Positions 35,316 through 48,133 of a stretch of 64,000 bases of DNA are shown in pieces. The stretch spans positions 172,693,004 through 172,757,003 of the forward strand of contig CM030368.1 in assembly GCA_017893485.1 (NCBI GenBank). The letters are read 5' to 3'. The position numbers and the translations under genes are program-made. Within the stretch, counting starts at the first letter, position 1; the number at the start of each line of letters is the position of its first letter. This DNA is from Hemerocallis citrina. Taxonomy: Eukaryota > Streptophyta > Magnoliopsida > Asparagales > Asphodelaceae. The notes under the pieces are model-generated. The model was not told where the DNA came from, ran no database searches, and saw only the letters and a program-made list of their open reading frames with translations.

Positions 35316-35929
35316 ATGTGCAAACAACCATACAGGTAATCAATCCTAGAAGCAACCAAACGTGCTTACTAACAAACTTAACCTTCTATTGTTAGAAGCA
35401 ACAGAAGAATCTACTAGTAGTCTATGATCGGTATTGTACTAAGGAAGAACCGAAGGCGACAAACGTCCTATTACTAGTGGCCTTCCCAATCCTTATTACT
35501 TCAACCTATAGCGCCTTAAGTATGGCATGAAACCGCAAGCACCTTCCTACGACAATCTAGTCATATAACACAACCACTCACCATGATACTCCTATGTATG
35601 AATGTGATTAATGCTTATGCTTACATCGAGCTTAAGCATAAAATCACTACGACCTAGGCATAGAGTTTACTATAGTCAAGCGAGCGTGAAAGCTTACTAC
35701 TTATCTTGACTAATCACCATAACACAAACATGGATAGGTAACTAATATAGCATACAACATTCCAAGGCATGGTAGGTAGTCTAACATTACTCCTACAACG
35801 TTCTAAACATGCATGTGAACTTTAGCATGGTATAGAACCCAATCATAAAATCAATACAACTAACCATGGGTAGTGTCTTTACTCTAAGCATGAATATCAT
35901 AGTATGGATGTCATTAACTTAACATGATC

Positions 35930-36660
35930 AAGAATTAGCATGATACCTACTTACTTAGCATGAATTATGATCATTTACTAACATAGCATGAACAACCACT
36001 TATCTAGCATGAGTACCATGTAAACATGAGTATTCACGTAACCTAGCATGGTATACGACCTACTCACAATCTAAACTCGCATGACATGCAACTTACCTAC
36101 AATTAGGTTAGCATTGCATACGACTTGCTTGTAGTTAAACTAGCATGGCATATCTATAATTAAACTAACATGGTATATCACATACCTACAATTAGACTAG
36201 CATGGTGTATCACTTACCTACAATTAAACTAGCATGGTAAGTAATTTTATTAGGGATCCTACAACATCCTAAGCATAATGTCATTAATCCAAGCATGGTA
36301 GGAATTTTAGAATTTATCCTACAACATCCTAAGCACAATTAGGCTAATCTAAACATGGTAGGATATCTTTTAGAAACAATCCTACAATATTTTAAACATA
36401 AAGCATGGTAGGATATTTTTAGAAATCATCCTACAACATTTCAAGTATAAAAGCATAATAGGATATTCTTATAAACAATCCCTACAACATTCTAAGTCTA
36501 AAACATGATAGGAATATTTTTAGAAAATATCCTACAACATGTGAAGCATGAATATGGCTTCTAAATATTTTTAGAAATGATCCTACAATATTAGTAGCAT
36601 GAATATGGCTTCTAAATATTTTTAGAAGTGATCCTACAACATAAGTAGCATGAATATTAT
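35930..36660 (+). repeat. Degenerate TAGCATGGTA / TCCTACAACAT repeats
   Basis: Many irregular copies of TAGCATGGTA and of TTTTAGAAATNATCCTACAA at variable spacing, in the solo LTR. Confidence 0.75.
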
Positions 36661-37004
36661 CCCTAAATATGATATAGTTCATCTACTATTACTACTTTCA
36701 TGGAAACATACATCTACTATTGTTATTTTAATAGAAGCATACATATCTACTACTACTATAACTTTATTAGAACATGTATATCTACTACTACTACTACTTC
36801 ATTCCCATCACAATCACAACATACACTATCTATCACTATTATTACTTTATTTAATCAACATGCTACTACTACCTTATATCTTAGCATGCTACTACTTAGT
36901 TGCTTACTAATCTTTATTATTACTAGTGATAAAAGAAAAGATCATTCTTATTTTATTTTACCTTACAACTAGTAAATATAAAATAAAAGATCTCTTTTTA
37001 TTAT

Positions 37005-37215
37005 TTCTACAACTAGTGATTTAAAAAGAAAAGATCTTTTTAATGGTTACAACTAGTGCTTAATAAAAAAAAGAGAAGATCTTTTTAATCTACCACTAGT
37101 GATCAAAAAGAAAAGATCTTTTTAATCTACAACTAGTATTTAGTAAAAAAAAGAAGGATCTTTTTAATTTTCTACACTAGTGATTAATAGAAAAGAGAAG
37201 ATCTTTTTATTACAA
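37005..37215 (+). repeat. ~50-bp tandem array with AGATCTTTTTAAT
   Basis: Four to five units of CAACTAGTGATT...AAAAGAAAAGATCTTTTTAAT, in the solo LTR. Confidence 0.85.
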
Positions 37216-37717
37216 TAAACACATACTTATTAATTTTTCTGTCCAATGTTCAATCAAAGTCCTACAACCAACAATGGTTGTATAATGCTCATATACTCAT
37301 GTATGCTAAGTCCTACAACCAACAATGGTTGTATGTTCAACATTATGCAATATGTGAGTTCTTAGTCCAATAACATACAAAACAACAACTACAAATTTAA
37401 AGGTGTGATCTTTATGTATTTTAGTAGATTCTACTATTACTTTCTTACTCTTATTTATCATTCACAACCACAACATTACACCCACCAAAACAAAAGAAAA
37501 CAAAACAAGAAGATGAGAAGAAGAAGTCAAGCAACAAAACAACAAACAAACAACAAACAAACAAACAAAGAATCAAAGAAGTGTGAAGAAACCCCCACCT
37601 AGTTCTCTTTTTTGGAAGGACTAGCTTGCTTATCCTTCTCCTTCCCCTAGCTTTTTAGAACTCTTCTATTAACCTACAAAACAAAACTCTCAAGTTACTT
37701 TTTTTTGGTTCTCTCTT

Positions 37718-37752
37718 TCTTTTTCTTTCTTTCTTTCTTTCTTTCTTTCTTT
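37718..37752. repeat. (CTTT)n microsatellite
   Basis: CTTT tetranucleotide run within the solo LTR. Confidence 0.95.
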
Positions 37753-38377
37753 TGTTTTCTAAAATGAGAGAAGGAGGTGAATGAGGGGGGATTTATAGAA
37801 GAGATAGGAGGTGGTAAGTGCACCCATTGGCACAAAATAACCCCAAGAAGAGGTGGCCGGCCATGCTCCTAGGGGGGGAGGAGTATGGTGTAGGCTAGGT
37901 GAGGTGGAAGGATAAGGGTTCTAGAAGGGTTTTAGTTCTCCTCTTATGCATACAACTCTCTTTTAAACCTTCTAATCAAACCCTAATTCTCTAATTAAGT
38001 TGCCATGACAAGAGTAAGTATATTGTCCTAAAGTACATACTATATACTAGGTATAATATACTAAGTACCATACAATTATATGTATGTGTAAATGTATGTG
38101 TATACAAAAATTTCTTATAAAAATCCTCCTAAAACTCCCATAAAATACTTTAATTTAGAAAATAATAGTAAAATAAATTTTATTATCACTTCTGAGAGTC
38201 GCGCTATCAATTTGATGCGCTTCGGGTGCGCACTGACCGATAGATGTGCGTAGGCACTGTTTGTGGGCAACCCGGCGAAAAATCACCAAAATGATCTGAT
38301 TTTGGGATTAAAATGAAATAATAATAAAATAATAATTTTCATGAGTTAATATCCGTCCGGGATATTACATTTGCATG

Positions 38378-39112
38378 CCAAAACGAACCAGTATGTTATC
38401 TATATACGCAGCTTGGGAAAGTCCAATTTTTCTTTTCTGGCGATCTCGAAGGAGCTTAATGCCAAGAATATAAATGGCTTCCCCCAAGTCCTTCATATCA
38501 AACTGTTTGAAAACCAAATCTTGAACGTTATCATGACTTCTACATCATTACCAGTGAGCAGAATGTCATCAACATAAAGAATTAAAAATACCACTACTTT
38601 GCCCACAATCTTTTTGTACACACAGTGTTCATCTTCGTTTTGATCGAAACCATAGGACTTTATCTTTTGATCAAAGCACATGTTCCAACTCCTAGATGCA
38701 TGTTTTAGTCCATAAATGGATCTATCCAACTTGCATACTTTACCCTCTTGGCCCTTAACTATGAAACCATCTGGTTGAGACATGTAAATCTCTTCTTCAA
38801 GACGCCCATTTAAGAATGCGGTCTTAACATCCATTTGCCAAATTTCATAATCAAAATGTGCTTCAATGGATAAGAGAGTTCGAATAGATTTCAACATAGT
38901 CACTGACGAAAAGGTTTCTTCATAATCAATGTCTTCCTTTTGATTATAACTTTGCCACTAATCGTGCTTTGAAGGTTTCAACCTTCCCATCTACTCCTCT
39001 CTTTCTCTTGTATACCCACTTGCATCCAATAGGTTTAATATTTATAAGTGGTTCTACAAGATTCCAGACTTTGTTAGAGTACATAGACTTCATTTCTGAT
39101 TTCATGGCCTTT
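38378..39112 (-). pseudogene. Copia C reverse transcriptase
   Basis: On the minus strand: IWQMDVKTAFLNGRLEEEIY, VCKLDRSIYGLKHASRSW and LILYVDDILLTGND. The catalytic YVDD box is intact within a 136-residue frame (38493-38903). Then IKLLRDRQKRKIGLSQAAYI and ILVRFGMQ run to the solo-LTR insertion. At least two frame breaks. Confidence 0.92.
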
Positions 39113-40292
39113 TGCTAGGATTCTGAGTCAACATCTTTAAGTTCCTCTTTGTAGTGTCTGGGATCTAAGTCATGCTCATCAGGGATGGGCCCGGAGGCTT
39201 CCCGCAAAAGCATGTATCTACCAGGTATTCGGGTTTCTCTCCCACTACAACGAAGTACCGGTGCAATATTAGAATTTTCTGTGATAACTAAAGTAGTATC
39301 AGGTAAATTTGCATCCATACTATCAGGACTTAGTGTTGGATTATCTGACAACTCATGCAAAATCAAGTCACTTCGTGAAATATGTTTCATCACATAGTCT
39401 TCCTCTAGATAAACATCATGTGTTGAAACAAATACTTTCTGTTCACTAGGACTATAGAACATGCCTCCACGAGCTCCTTTTGGATACCCAATGAACAGAC
39501 AAGCTTCTGATCTTGTTTCCAACTTATCTGGTTGTTACTTCCGTACATATGCAGTACAACCCCATATATGCAAATGTTGTATACTTGATTATCTCCCACT
39601 CCATAACTAAGTAGGGGTGCTATCAACAACCTTAGATGGAATCAAGTTCAAAAGATAAACTGCTGTAAGTAGGGCATATCTCCAAAATGATATAGTTAAT
39701 GTAGCATAACTCATCATAGATCTAACTATATCAAGTAAAATTCCTATTCCTCCTCTCAGCCACACCATTCTGTTGGGGACAGTTAGGTGCAGATAACTGT
39801 GGTACAATCCCACACTGCGTAAGATAATTCCGAAACTCACTAGAGAGGTACTCTCCTCCACGATCTAATCAAAGAATCTTCAAGTGTTTACCTAGTTACT
39901 TTTCACTTTCTGTCTTAAACTCCCTGCATTTCTCAAAAGTTCCAGACTTGTGATGCATTAAGTATACATAGCCATATCTTGAGTAATCATCTGTGAAAGT
40001 CACAAAAAAACGCATAGCCTCCCCTTGCACTGGTGCTCATAGGTCTGCATACATCTGTGTGTACCAATTCTAAAGGTTCTTTGGCTCTATTTTCTTTTCC
40101 AGAATACGGTCTTCTAGTCATTTTTCCTTGCAAACAAGATTCACAAACTGGCATAGGCTTCTCTGTCAAGGGACCCAAAGATCCACTTTTCACCAATTTG
40201 TCAATCCTATCAGGGTTAATATGTCCTAGACGTAAGTGCCAAAAAACCTTAGAATTACTAGAAGGTGTTTTACTTTTAATTGATATAGTACT
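39113..40292 (-). pseudogene. Copia C GAG-pre-integrase / integrase
   Basis: The minus strand shows the HHCC-type pre-integrase domain (WHLRLGHI, CESCLQGKM, 40280-40100), LELVHTDVCRPM, the integrase end SMMSYATLTISFWRYALLTA and LNLIPSKVV, then CLFIGYPKGARGGMFYSP. Stops and frame breaks are present. Its upstream part lies beyond hAT-1 at 43870-44109. Confidence 0.9.
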
Positions 40293-40300
40293 AGATAAGG

Positions 40301-43300
40301 TAGGGATGGCATTCGGGTTGAGCGGGCCGGGCCGGGCTAGACCCACACGGGTTGGATGTTGACTTAGGCGGGTCCGGGCCGGGTTGGACGCTTAACCAGG
40401 CCGGGCCGGGCCGGGTCGAGGAGGGGAAATGGCGACCCACCCAACCCGTGAACCCTTTCGGGTTCGACCCGGGTCGGTTTGGGTCGGGTCGCGGGTTGGC
40501 CCATTTAGATAGGTTTTTTTTATAAAAAAACTTAAATAATATTAATAATAATAATAAACATTAAAAATCGTAATAATAATAATCAGATTGAAAGAGTGAA
40601 ATTGCCAAAAAATATTGAAATATTATTCATATGATTTCAAGTTATGCAAGTTTCACAATTTCTAATAAGAAATAAAGATTTCACAAATTTGTTTTATACA
40701 CTAACATATTTCTTATATACAATTTCAATTTACTTCAATTTTTCTAATTTGAAATAACGAGCAAAGATTTAATATAATTTTTTTATCCATTTACAATTGT
40801 CTTCAAGTTGATGGCCTTCAATTTGTTGTTGTTGACTTGTTGTTGTTGGTCTTGAATTCTTCATTTTGGTTGCTACTGATGTTGTTCATGTTGTTCCTCC
40901 GGTGAGTTGCTCCCACTTGTGGACGTAGATCATGCTTTCCCTTGTGTCCTATCTTCAGCCTTCAGTCAGTCTTCTGTACAAACGAGTATCTCTAACGAGT
41001 CGGGCTTCAAGCGATTCCTGTAATCAATTAGAACCCTGCCACTTGAAGAAAATGCACTTTCAGAAGCAACTGTAGAGACATGAGGAGTTAGTAGATCTTT
41101 AGCCATATATTTAAGAATACTATAAGTGTGTTCATGGTCTTTCCACCATTGTAAAATATCTAGTGGAGAAGTAGAAGACTCGGAATCTTGTTGGTTATAC
41201 CAATTTAATTCATTTGGTTGATTAGTCCTAGGTTTTTTGGATTGAATTGTGCAAGTAAATTAAATGTTCTATCATCAAATTTACTCTTACTCTTACCTTT
41301 GGAAGTAGCAGAAGAAGAACTAACTACAGAAGTTGTACTACTAGAAGCAAAAGATCTATCATAATAATCATACAAGTTATTTAATGTAGATTCAAATTTA
41401 ACTAAAAAAGAAGCGCAATCAATTACTTGTTCTACTTCTTCCCCAAGTAATACAAAAAACATTTCAATCAAACTCTTCGTACCTTCTAATTTGATACGAG
41501 GATCCATAACGGTAGCAACACAAAACAACATAGGAGGAGGATAAAAAAACTTTAAAAATTTTTTGTATGCAAGTTTTACAATATCACCAACAAAAGCATC
41601 ATTTACCATTTCGTTAAAAATTTGCATCATAGTAACTATTGAAAAAAATGCTACTAGAAATAGATTCATATGATTTTGAAAATTTTAAAGTTGTGGTTTT
41701 AAAAGGTTCTAAAAATTTTAACAAAGATTCGGCATAAAACCAATCGGTGGGAGTCATTTCAAAATTTGGCATATTTTTTGCGATACAAAAATCATTTACA
41801 CATGCTTTATAATCGGTAACAACATGCAGTAAATCAAAAGTAGAGTTCCATCGGTATTTAACATCCTTTGCAAATATTTTAAAAGGTACATTTAAAATCC
41901 TACACCAATTTTTTCATTCTTGAAATACGCTGGGACTTAATGCAATAAAATGTACACAATTTCTAATTTTAAGTATATATGGATCGGCTATTTTTAATGT
42001 ATCTTGAACACATAAATTTAAAATATAATATGCACATCTAACATGAAAAATATTGTCAGATGGAGGGTTTAATACGGATTTTAAAGTACTAATTGATGCA
42101 TTGTTGTTAGATGCATTATCAAAACTAATACACATAATTTTATCGCGAATATGAAAAACATCACAAATTTCTAAAATACAATTTACTATTTCAGCGCCAC
42201 TAGGCAAGTGATATGATTCTTTTTTGAAGAATCCAATCATTGTCGATCCAATGACATGTTATTTTTATCATTTGAATATTGTTGACACCCGTCAAACAAT
42301 ACAAAGTTAAACTAATTCTAAAAGTTAAACTCCATAAAATTGCAATCAAAGCGTCCTTCATTTCATTGTACACTTTAAAACAATCCGATTTGCAAGTATT
42401 TCTCGAGATTCTTCTAAAATGAGGGTTTAAGGCCGTTTGATTAAAATTTTCTATATCCCTACTCTCGGGATAGGAAAATGTTAATTCTTTCTTTATTACT
42501 AATCGGGCCATTTTTCGACGAACAAGATCGGGATCATAAGGGTAGCTATCAACTAGACCGGTCCTAGGGTAGATTTTTTGTTAGCCGGGTAGGTCAACAA
42601 GAAGGTCTTTATGGTTATTTTGGATGTGTCTACTAATTGTACCGGTGCCATCATCCCTCTTGAATTTGTATGCCTTAGAACATGTTTTACAAACTTTCAA
42701 ACCTATACCCAGAGTTTCTTCGTCCGGGATAAAATCGTAAAATTTATGCCAATCACTACTTTCCCCTCTACTTTTCCTACCACTACGGGGCTGTGTTGTT
42801 TCGGTTTGTTGTTCTTCTTCTTCTTCTAATTGTATGGCTCCTACAAACTCATCGTGTGTACCCCATTGTTGGGTAGGAGGATCATGGTACCCTTCGGCGG
42901 GCTCACTAATTGGGACATTGGTGGCCTACGAGAAGTGCCGGTAGAATCTTGTCCACTTTGGCTATGACCGCTACTGCGTGATCTAGACATAATGTAGTAA
43001 TGTATGTATAAAAAAAACTACACAATGTAGAAGCGATGAGTTACAAAAAAAATCTAGAAAACAAGAGGGTTGAGATAGAAAAAATCAAAAAACCAACAAA
43101 TGGTTAAGATACGAAAAATTATAACTACAACAAAAATAAAATAAGAAGAAGAGTGGTATGAAATTTTGATACCGTTCACCGTGGATACGCGTATATAAAA
43201 AAATCCGTGAAAATAAGAATACAAGTAGAAGTAGAAATCCTCAAATCCGGAATTGAAGAGTTGAGGAGAGCTTGGAGGAGAGTTGAAGACTTGATCACTT

Positions 43301-43869
43301 AGAGTTTGACGAGAGTTGAAGAGTTGAAGACGTTGTTGAATTTTGATTTCAATACGATCGGAATTTGATCGTGTATATGTCTTGAAGATTTGTTTGTTCA
43401 ATACTTCAATTGTTCACAAATTGCTTAGAAATGAGTAATAATAGTAAAGAGAGTAAGAGAGTAAGGTGTGAATTTTTTGATGGAGTTTTGGGGAGGTATT
43501 TATAGGGTAAAAATTAATAAAAACCAAAAAAACAGCTCTAAGAGCTGTTGCTGGCTCTCTGTTCTACAGTGCCCAACGGATGCTGACCCGCGGGTCAACG
43601 GTCGACCCGAGGCAGGTCAAACGTTTGACCCGTTTGGGTCAAATGGTTCGCAACCCGCGGGTCGACCTGCGGGTTGGTAGGTGGGTTCGGGTGATTTTAT
43701 CGGGTTCGCGGGCCGGGTTCAGCAGGTCCAATTCGCTATTTACAAGACCCGGGTTGACCTATTACAGTTCACGGGTTCGACCCGAACCCGAACCGCCGTT
43801 TCGCAGGCCGGGTTATACGGGAGGGTCACGGGCGGGTCGGCGATTGACCCGACCCGATTGTCATCCCTA
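40301..43869 (-). mobile_element. hAT-1: hAT element with decayed transposase (3569 bp)
   Basis: The ends are TAGGGATGGCA / TGTCATCCCTA, with an 8-bp TSD AGATAAGG (40293-40300) / GGATAAGG (43870-43877), one mismatch. GGGTCG/CGGGCC-rich subterminal repeats lie inside each end. The element carries a transposase relic on the minus strand. It splits the pre-integrase coding region of copia C. Confidence 0.95.
40960..42830 (-). pseudogene. hAT transposase (BED zinc finger, DDE core, hATC dimerisation)
   Basis: Reading the minus strand in several frames: a BED-type zinc finger (VCKTCSKAYKF then ISRHIQNNHK, about 42700-42610); HFRRISRNTCKSDCFKVYN (about 42440); the RNase H-like core with MCISFDNASNNNAS and FHVRCAYYILNLCVQD (about 42140-42010); MDPRIKLE (about 41500); then the C-terminal hAT dimerisation motifs LDILQWWKDHE, TPHVSTVASESAFSSSGRVL and YRNRLKPDSLE (41170-41000). 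Frame breaks near 42230, 41910 and 41670 and stops show it is inactive, although every domain is still recognisable. The family is Ac-like/RICESLEEPER-like. Confidence 0.9.
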
Positions 43870-43877
43870 GGATAAGG

Positions 43878-44384
43878 CATTAGTTTCATTAATAGGTAGT
43901 TTGGAAGAAATAATATGAAGCAAATATAATTCATCCTTTATTATACTAGAACAAATAAACTTGTCATTCTTACGAACTATGGCTTTATCCTCAAATAAAG
44001 TAGAATATCCATGTTTCCATAAAGATTTTACTAAAATTAAATTTCTCATCATATCTGGAACATAAAGAACATTATTCAAAACTAAAAATCTTCCATCACT
44101 AAACTGCAAATCAACTGATCCTACTGCTACAGCTTAAACTCGATGTTGCGTCCTACTTAAATGTCAACTTCACCATCACTTAGTTCCCTTGTTGTCTTGA
44201 ACACCTGCATGGAATTACAAACATGGTCAGTGGCTCCTGAGTCAAAACACCAAATGTCTATAGACTTCTCCACAAAATATGTTTCCACAACTAGTGATTC
44301 AGGCATACCAGAGTTGGCATTTTTCTTTCCCAGATATTTCATGCAATTCCCTTTCCAATCCCCCTGATACCGCAGTGGAAACAT
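43878..44384 (-). pseudogene. Copia C protease region
   Basis: The minus strand carries WCFDSGATDHVCNS, where DSGA is the aspartic protease active site of copia elements (about 44260), then FSDGRFLVLNNVLYVPDMMR and the upstream half of the pre-integrase domain, ending at hAT-1. One stop separates the pieces. Confidence 0.88.
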
Positions 44385-45150
44385 TTTCCCTTTGGTTTAT
44401 TCTCCTGATTCACAAGCTTTGTTGGTTTCCCAAAACCAAATTTACCATTAAAATTTTTGCCTTGCTTCTTCTTTACTATCTTACCTTTCGGTTTGATAGA
44501 AGAAGTTTCACCAATGAAAACACTTCTTTTTGGCTTAACGATACCTTCAGACGCAATCAACTCATTCATCAGTTCGGAAAGGGACAGATTGATTTGGCTC
44601 ATATTGTAATTGAGCTTGAACTGATTGAATGAGTGTGGTAGCATCTGAAGGATCATATCAACTTGGGTTTCCTTATTGATTACTGCACCAAAAATCTGAA
44701 GTTCATTAAGGAACCCCATCATTTTCAAGACATGCTTACGAACAGGAGTACCCTCAGCCATCTCAGCATTCATTATTGCTTTCATCGCAACTTGCCTTGC
44801 AGCTCGCGATTGACTAGCAAACATTTCTTTTAAGCTAGTTATCATATATTAAGCATGCGACATTTCATTGTGTTGGTGTTGAAGCACATTTGACATGGAC
44901 GCCAAAATGTAACATTTAGCCATGTCATCAGCTTTAACCCATGCTTCATGATAATCAAAATCTTCTTGGGAAGTTTCATCCGTGGGCTCATCAGGTTTTT
45001 TTTCTAGAAGTACAAATTTGTAATTCTGAGAGGTAAGAACAATGTCAAGATTGCGTTTCCAGTCAACATAATTAGGTCCTTCTGAGTAGGTTCATGCTGG
45101 AAGACATCTGGAATAATTTTAAAATTAATATAAGAACTAGAGCAAAAAAT
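44339..45150 (-). pseudogene. Copia C gag
   Basis: The minus strand starts GPNYVDWKRNLDIVLTS-like at about 45080, then ADDMAKCYILASMSNVLQHQ and a 168-residue open frame (44339-44845) with MFASQSRAARQVAMKAIMN and DMILQMLPHSFNQFKLNYNM, typical of copia gag. The zinc knuckle reads CFHCGIRGDWKGNC: the usual His is Asp, so the CCHC is broken. There is a stop just before the long frame. It abuts hAT-2 at 45160. Confidence 0.88.
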
Positions 45151-45551
45151 GGTTTAAACTAGGGGTGGTATACCGTACCGTACCGTACAAAAATTACTCT
45201 ACAGTATACCGTACCAGAGTACTTGATACACAAATTTCTCTACCATTACCGTGCCAAAATTTTGGTACTACCGAGTTCGGTAATACCGAAATATCAGTAT
45301 GGCAATGGTAGTACCATGGTAGTACCGGACATCAAGAAATATGGATGTACCAATTTCAAACTTTGTTTCTCATGACCGAGTGGCACAATAAACAAGCCAT
45401 TCTAGGTTATTAAAAGCAGATTGCCGTACATAAAGATTCAGTACATTCATATAGATAAAATTACCATATACTTGATTGACATGTTTCGTGAAAGAATGAT
45501 CAATAACAAAATTAATAGTCTAGGTTATTAAAAGTAAAATGAATTAAATAC

Positions 45552-45978
45552 CTTTGCATTCTCTTTGTATGGTAAACTTCCCTGCTATGATCTCCATTAT
45601 ATTGGAAAATCCTCATCTACAAATGAGAAGTTCAAATTTTTTTAACAGATCATATATCTGTTAGATATTCATATGACCGTATGCACCAGCCAGGACAAGG
45701 ATTACAACTTACCGTTCTATCATAAGATCCGGTAAGTTCTATCATAAGATCCGGTCACAAATTCCCGACCAGTTGGAGAAAAATCAATATCCATCCTGAA
45801 ATCAAAATTATTGATGCAAAAACATATTAGAATCATACACAGAGAAACACTGTATAGTGCTAAACTTGCATATATTGGACCATGTTACATACACTGCAGA
45901 GACATGATCTGAATGCACATGCTTAGCTTCATCCAGTTTTCTAGCATCATAGCTATAACAATTGCAATCTTCATTTGC
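45552..45978 (-). pseudogene. Captured fragment of DCAF13/SOF1 (three exons)
   Basis: Three minus-strand exons of the WD40 protein DCAF13 (yeast Sof1, nucleolar pre-18S rRNA processing) are present. Exon a, 45978-45893: ANEDCNCYSYDARKLDEAKH and VHSDHVSA, with acceptor TTTAG and donor GTATGT. Exon b, 45795-45713: MDIDFSPTGREFVTGSYDRT. Exon c, 45616-45552: MRIFQYNGDHSREVYHTKRM and QR, donor GTATTT. Phases match between exons. In exon b a 22-bp tandem copy ending in TCTTATGATAGAAC adds bases and a stop before the donor, so a normal protein cannot be read. The rest of the gene (about 450 residues) is absent. Confidence 0.85.
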
Positions 45979-46649
45979 CTAAAGCACCAAAGACATGAGT
46001 ATTGACGGTTCGAGTGATGTCAAAAACTGAAGTTAATAAAGTTAGTTTAACTATTAAATTTAATTGGGATATTAAAAAGTAAAACAAGGACCAGGACAAG
46101 CAACAAAACGAGAGGATAATTACAAAGTGCAACTTAAATATTTGTGGAAACAAATATTTAACTCCGAACCATCGTATATCTTGCTTTCTTAGAAAAAGAA
46201 TAATAAGAGAAGGCCAAAAAAAATAGCTAATGTAGAACAGAAATTATCTACAGAAATTGGTGATACTTACAGAAATTATCTACAAAAAAAATATTGCATT
46301 AGTTTTTGTCTGCACAAAAATACATACAAACTAAGTTCACCTATTAAAAATGATACAATGCATGCAGAAAAGCAACAAGATAAATGCAAGATAATCCTAA
46401 ACATTCAATGATAAAAGCTGTTACTAGGAGCCTATACAAAAGGTATGGCCTGTACCATAAAAATTTGATTAGTATGATATATGTAAATTTATTTTTTTTG
46501 TACCAAGCACAGTATTTACTATTTAGTATAAATTTCATTTTAGTATGTTTTTTTAAAATATATATATATATATATACAACAGATTCTAAAGATGCCAAAC
46601 CTTCAAAGAAGAAGAAGAAGAAGACTAGGAGAAAGAAAAAAAGCAGCTG

Positions 46650-47250
46650 AAGGATCAATCTGAAAATGAGACAAACAGAGCACTGAAGAAGGTTACAGAA
46701 TTTGGTCCTTGATCATTGTGCTTATTCTAAACAGGTTTTCTAGTCATTTACTTGATGTATTGTTTGAAGTTCAGGATGTTTGAAGGTTACAGAATGGTGG
46801 TGTTGTCTCAAATCAAACGATTAATCAAGGCATCCTCTACTCGGTAGACTGCTTAAATCATCGTTTAACATTTGAACCACAAGCAACCATATAATACAGA
46901 ATCACACATCTAAATTTCGACCCGTATGCAATTTATCTGTAAATTAAAGACAACTTTCTAGAGCTATTAAACAGTATAACTAAATTTAGGCAATGTCAGT
47001 GCAAGAAAATATAGTTGCATTCATGAGAAATGGCTATCAGTATGCAACTTTAACAGTCTATTACAACTACAACAATTGTTGACACATATTTACCTCCGGT
47101 TGTAACATAGGAAACAGTTCCAGGAGTAACTGTGACCCCAACGCCATCGCTCCCAGCTCTCGATTCGGTGATCAATCTGAAAATGAGACAAACAGAGCAC
47201 TGAAGAAGGTTACAGAATTTGGTCCTTGATCATTGTACTTATTTAAAACT
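46650..47250 (+). repeat. Direct repeat inside hAT-2 (~75 bp)
   Basis: GATCAATCTGAAAATGAGAC... through TTTGGTCCTTGATCATTGT is present at 46656-46722 and again at 47170-47240, with very few differences. The right copy covers the acceptor of the exon-like piece at 47094-47176. Confidence 0.85.
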
Positions 47251-47408
47251 TTTCCAAAGCTCTGCAATGTGAACTTTACCTCACCATTCTCTTTAACATC
47301 ACTTCTCCTCCATTCTTGAATCCTTGATGCAGGGAATGACGGAAATGAGTAATCAGGGAGATAGACTTGTACATGACTAGCAGAAGATGATCCATCCATC
47401 CTACTTGG
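47094..47408 (-). pseudogene. Two exon-like pieces of unidentified captured gene(s)
   Basis: Minus-strand piece 47408-47280 (acceptor CATCTCCAG, donor GAG|GTAAAG) is open for 43 codons with protein-like composition: SHVQVYLPDYSFPSFPASRI then QEWRRSDVKENGE. Piece 47176-47094 (acceptor TTTTCAG, donor GGAG|GTAAAT) is open in more than one frame, one containing SDGVGVTVTPGTVSYVTTGG. I do not recognise either, and they need not come from the same gene. Confidence 0.45.
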
Positions 47409-48133
47409 CTGGAGATGAAAGCCATGTCTGCACAAAGAGTCTCATCCTTTTGGAAAACATAATGAGTTTAAACTATAGTTAAACTGGAATTGGATATGAA
47501 GGTGTGGGTTGTGTGGCTTCACCGGTGGAAGTAGAACTCGTATGAGTACTATTGCGATTCATACTAGTAGCCGTAGATACCATATTACCTACAATAAATT
47601 TAGAAAGATAAGAGTTAGTGCAAAAAAAATCAAACTTGTATATCTTAGGTGTTGTTTACAGCTAGCTAGAGCAAACAAGGTTAAAGAACGTAAAAGACTT
47701 CAAAGTTGGTGGAGTTAGTGAGTCAAACTCAATATTCAGCCAAATCAAGCAAGATTACTCAGTAATAGACCCCAAAAAAACCTGAGTTACATCCCTATAT
47801 CCACAAGTATGAATGGGTGAATGTCTTTTAATAGTATATGTAATTACATTGCATGTGAACAACAAAAAAAACTCAATATTTGGCTGCAGTACCCTGTTGA
47901 ACTAACTAAATACAATAAACTAAAACAATCAAATTGAAAGCTCCAATTCAAATAACTAAGCACAATAAATTACCCTTCTGGATTTGGTGGTTCGGTGATT
48001 CGGTGAAGAGGAAGATCTGATTCGGTGAAAAGGTGATTGGGTAATTTGATTATTAGTGAAGATGAAGAAGAGTAGAAGTGGTGATTGGGTAATTTGATTA
48101 TCATTGAAGATGTAGAGATATTGGTGGGAATGG

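Larger units (their letters stand above)
33576..38369 (-). mobile_element. Large solo LTR, 4794 bp
   Basis: The ends are TGTAGCACCCCG and ...GGATATTACA, flanked by a perfect 5-bp TSD TTTGC (33571-33575, 38370-38374). No gag or pol is inside, and no internal LTR pair is seen. A promoter-like CTATAAATCCCCCC on the minus strand (about 37787-37800) followed by a pyrimidine-rich leader suggests minus orientation, starting TGTAATATCCCGGACGG. Long LTRs with TGTA...TACA ends are known in the Tat/Ogre gypsy lineage, but assignment is inference. Confidence 0.7.

Noticed and set aside
40033..40362. 109-codon plus-strand open frame
   Set aside because: Antisense to copia integrase and running into hAT-1; no independent support.
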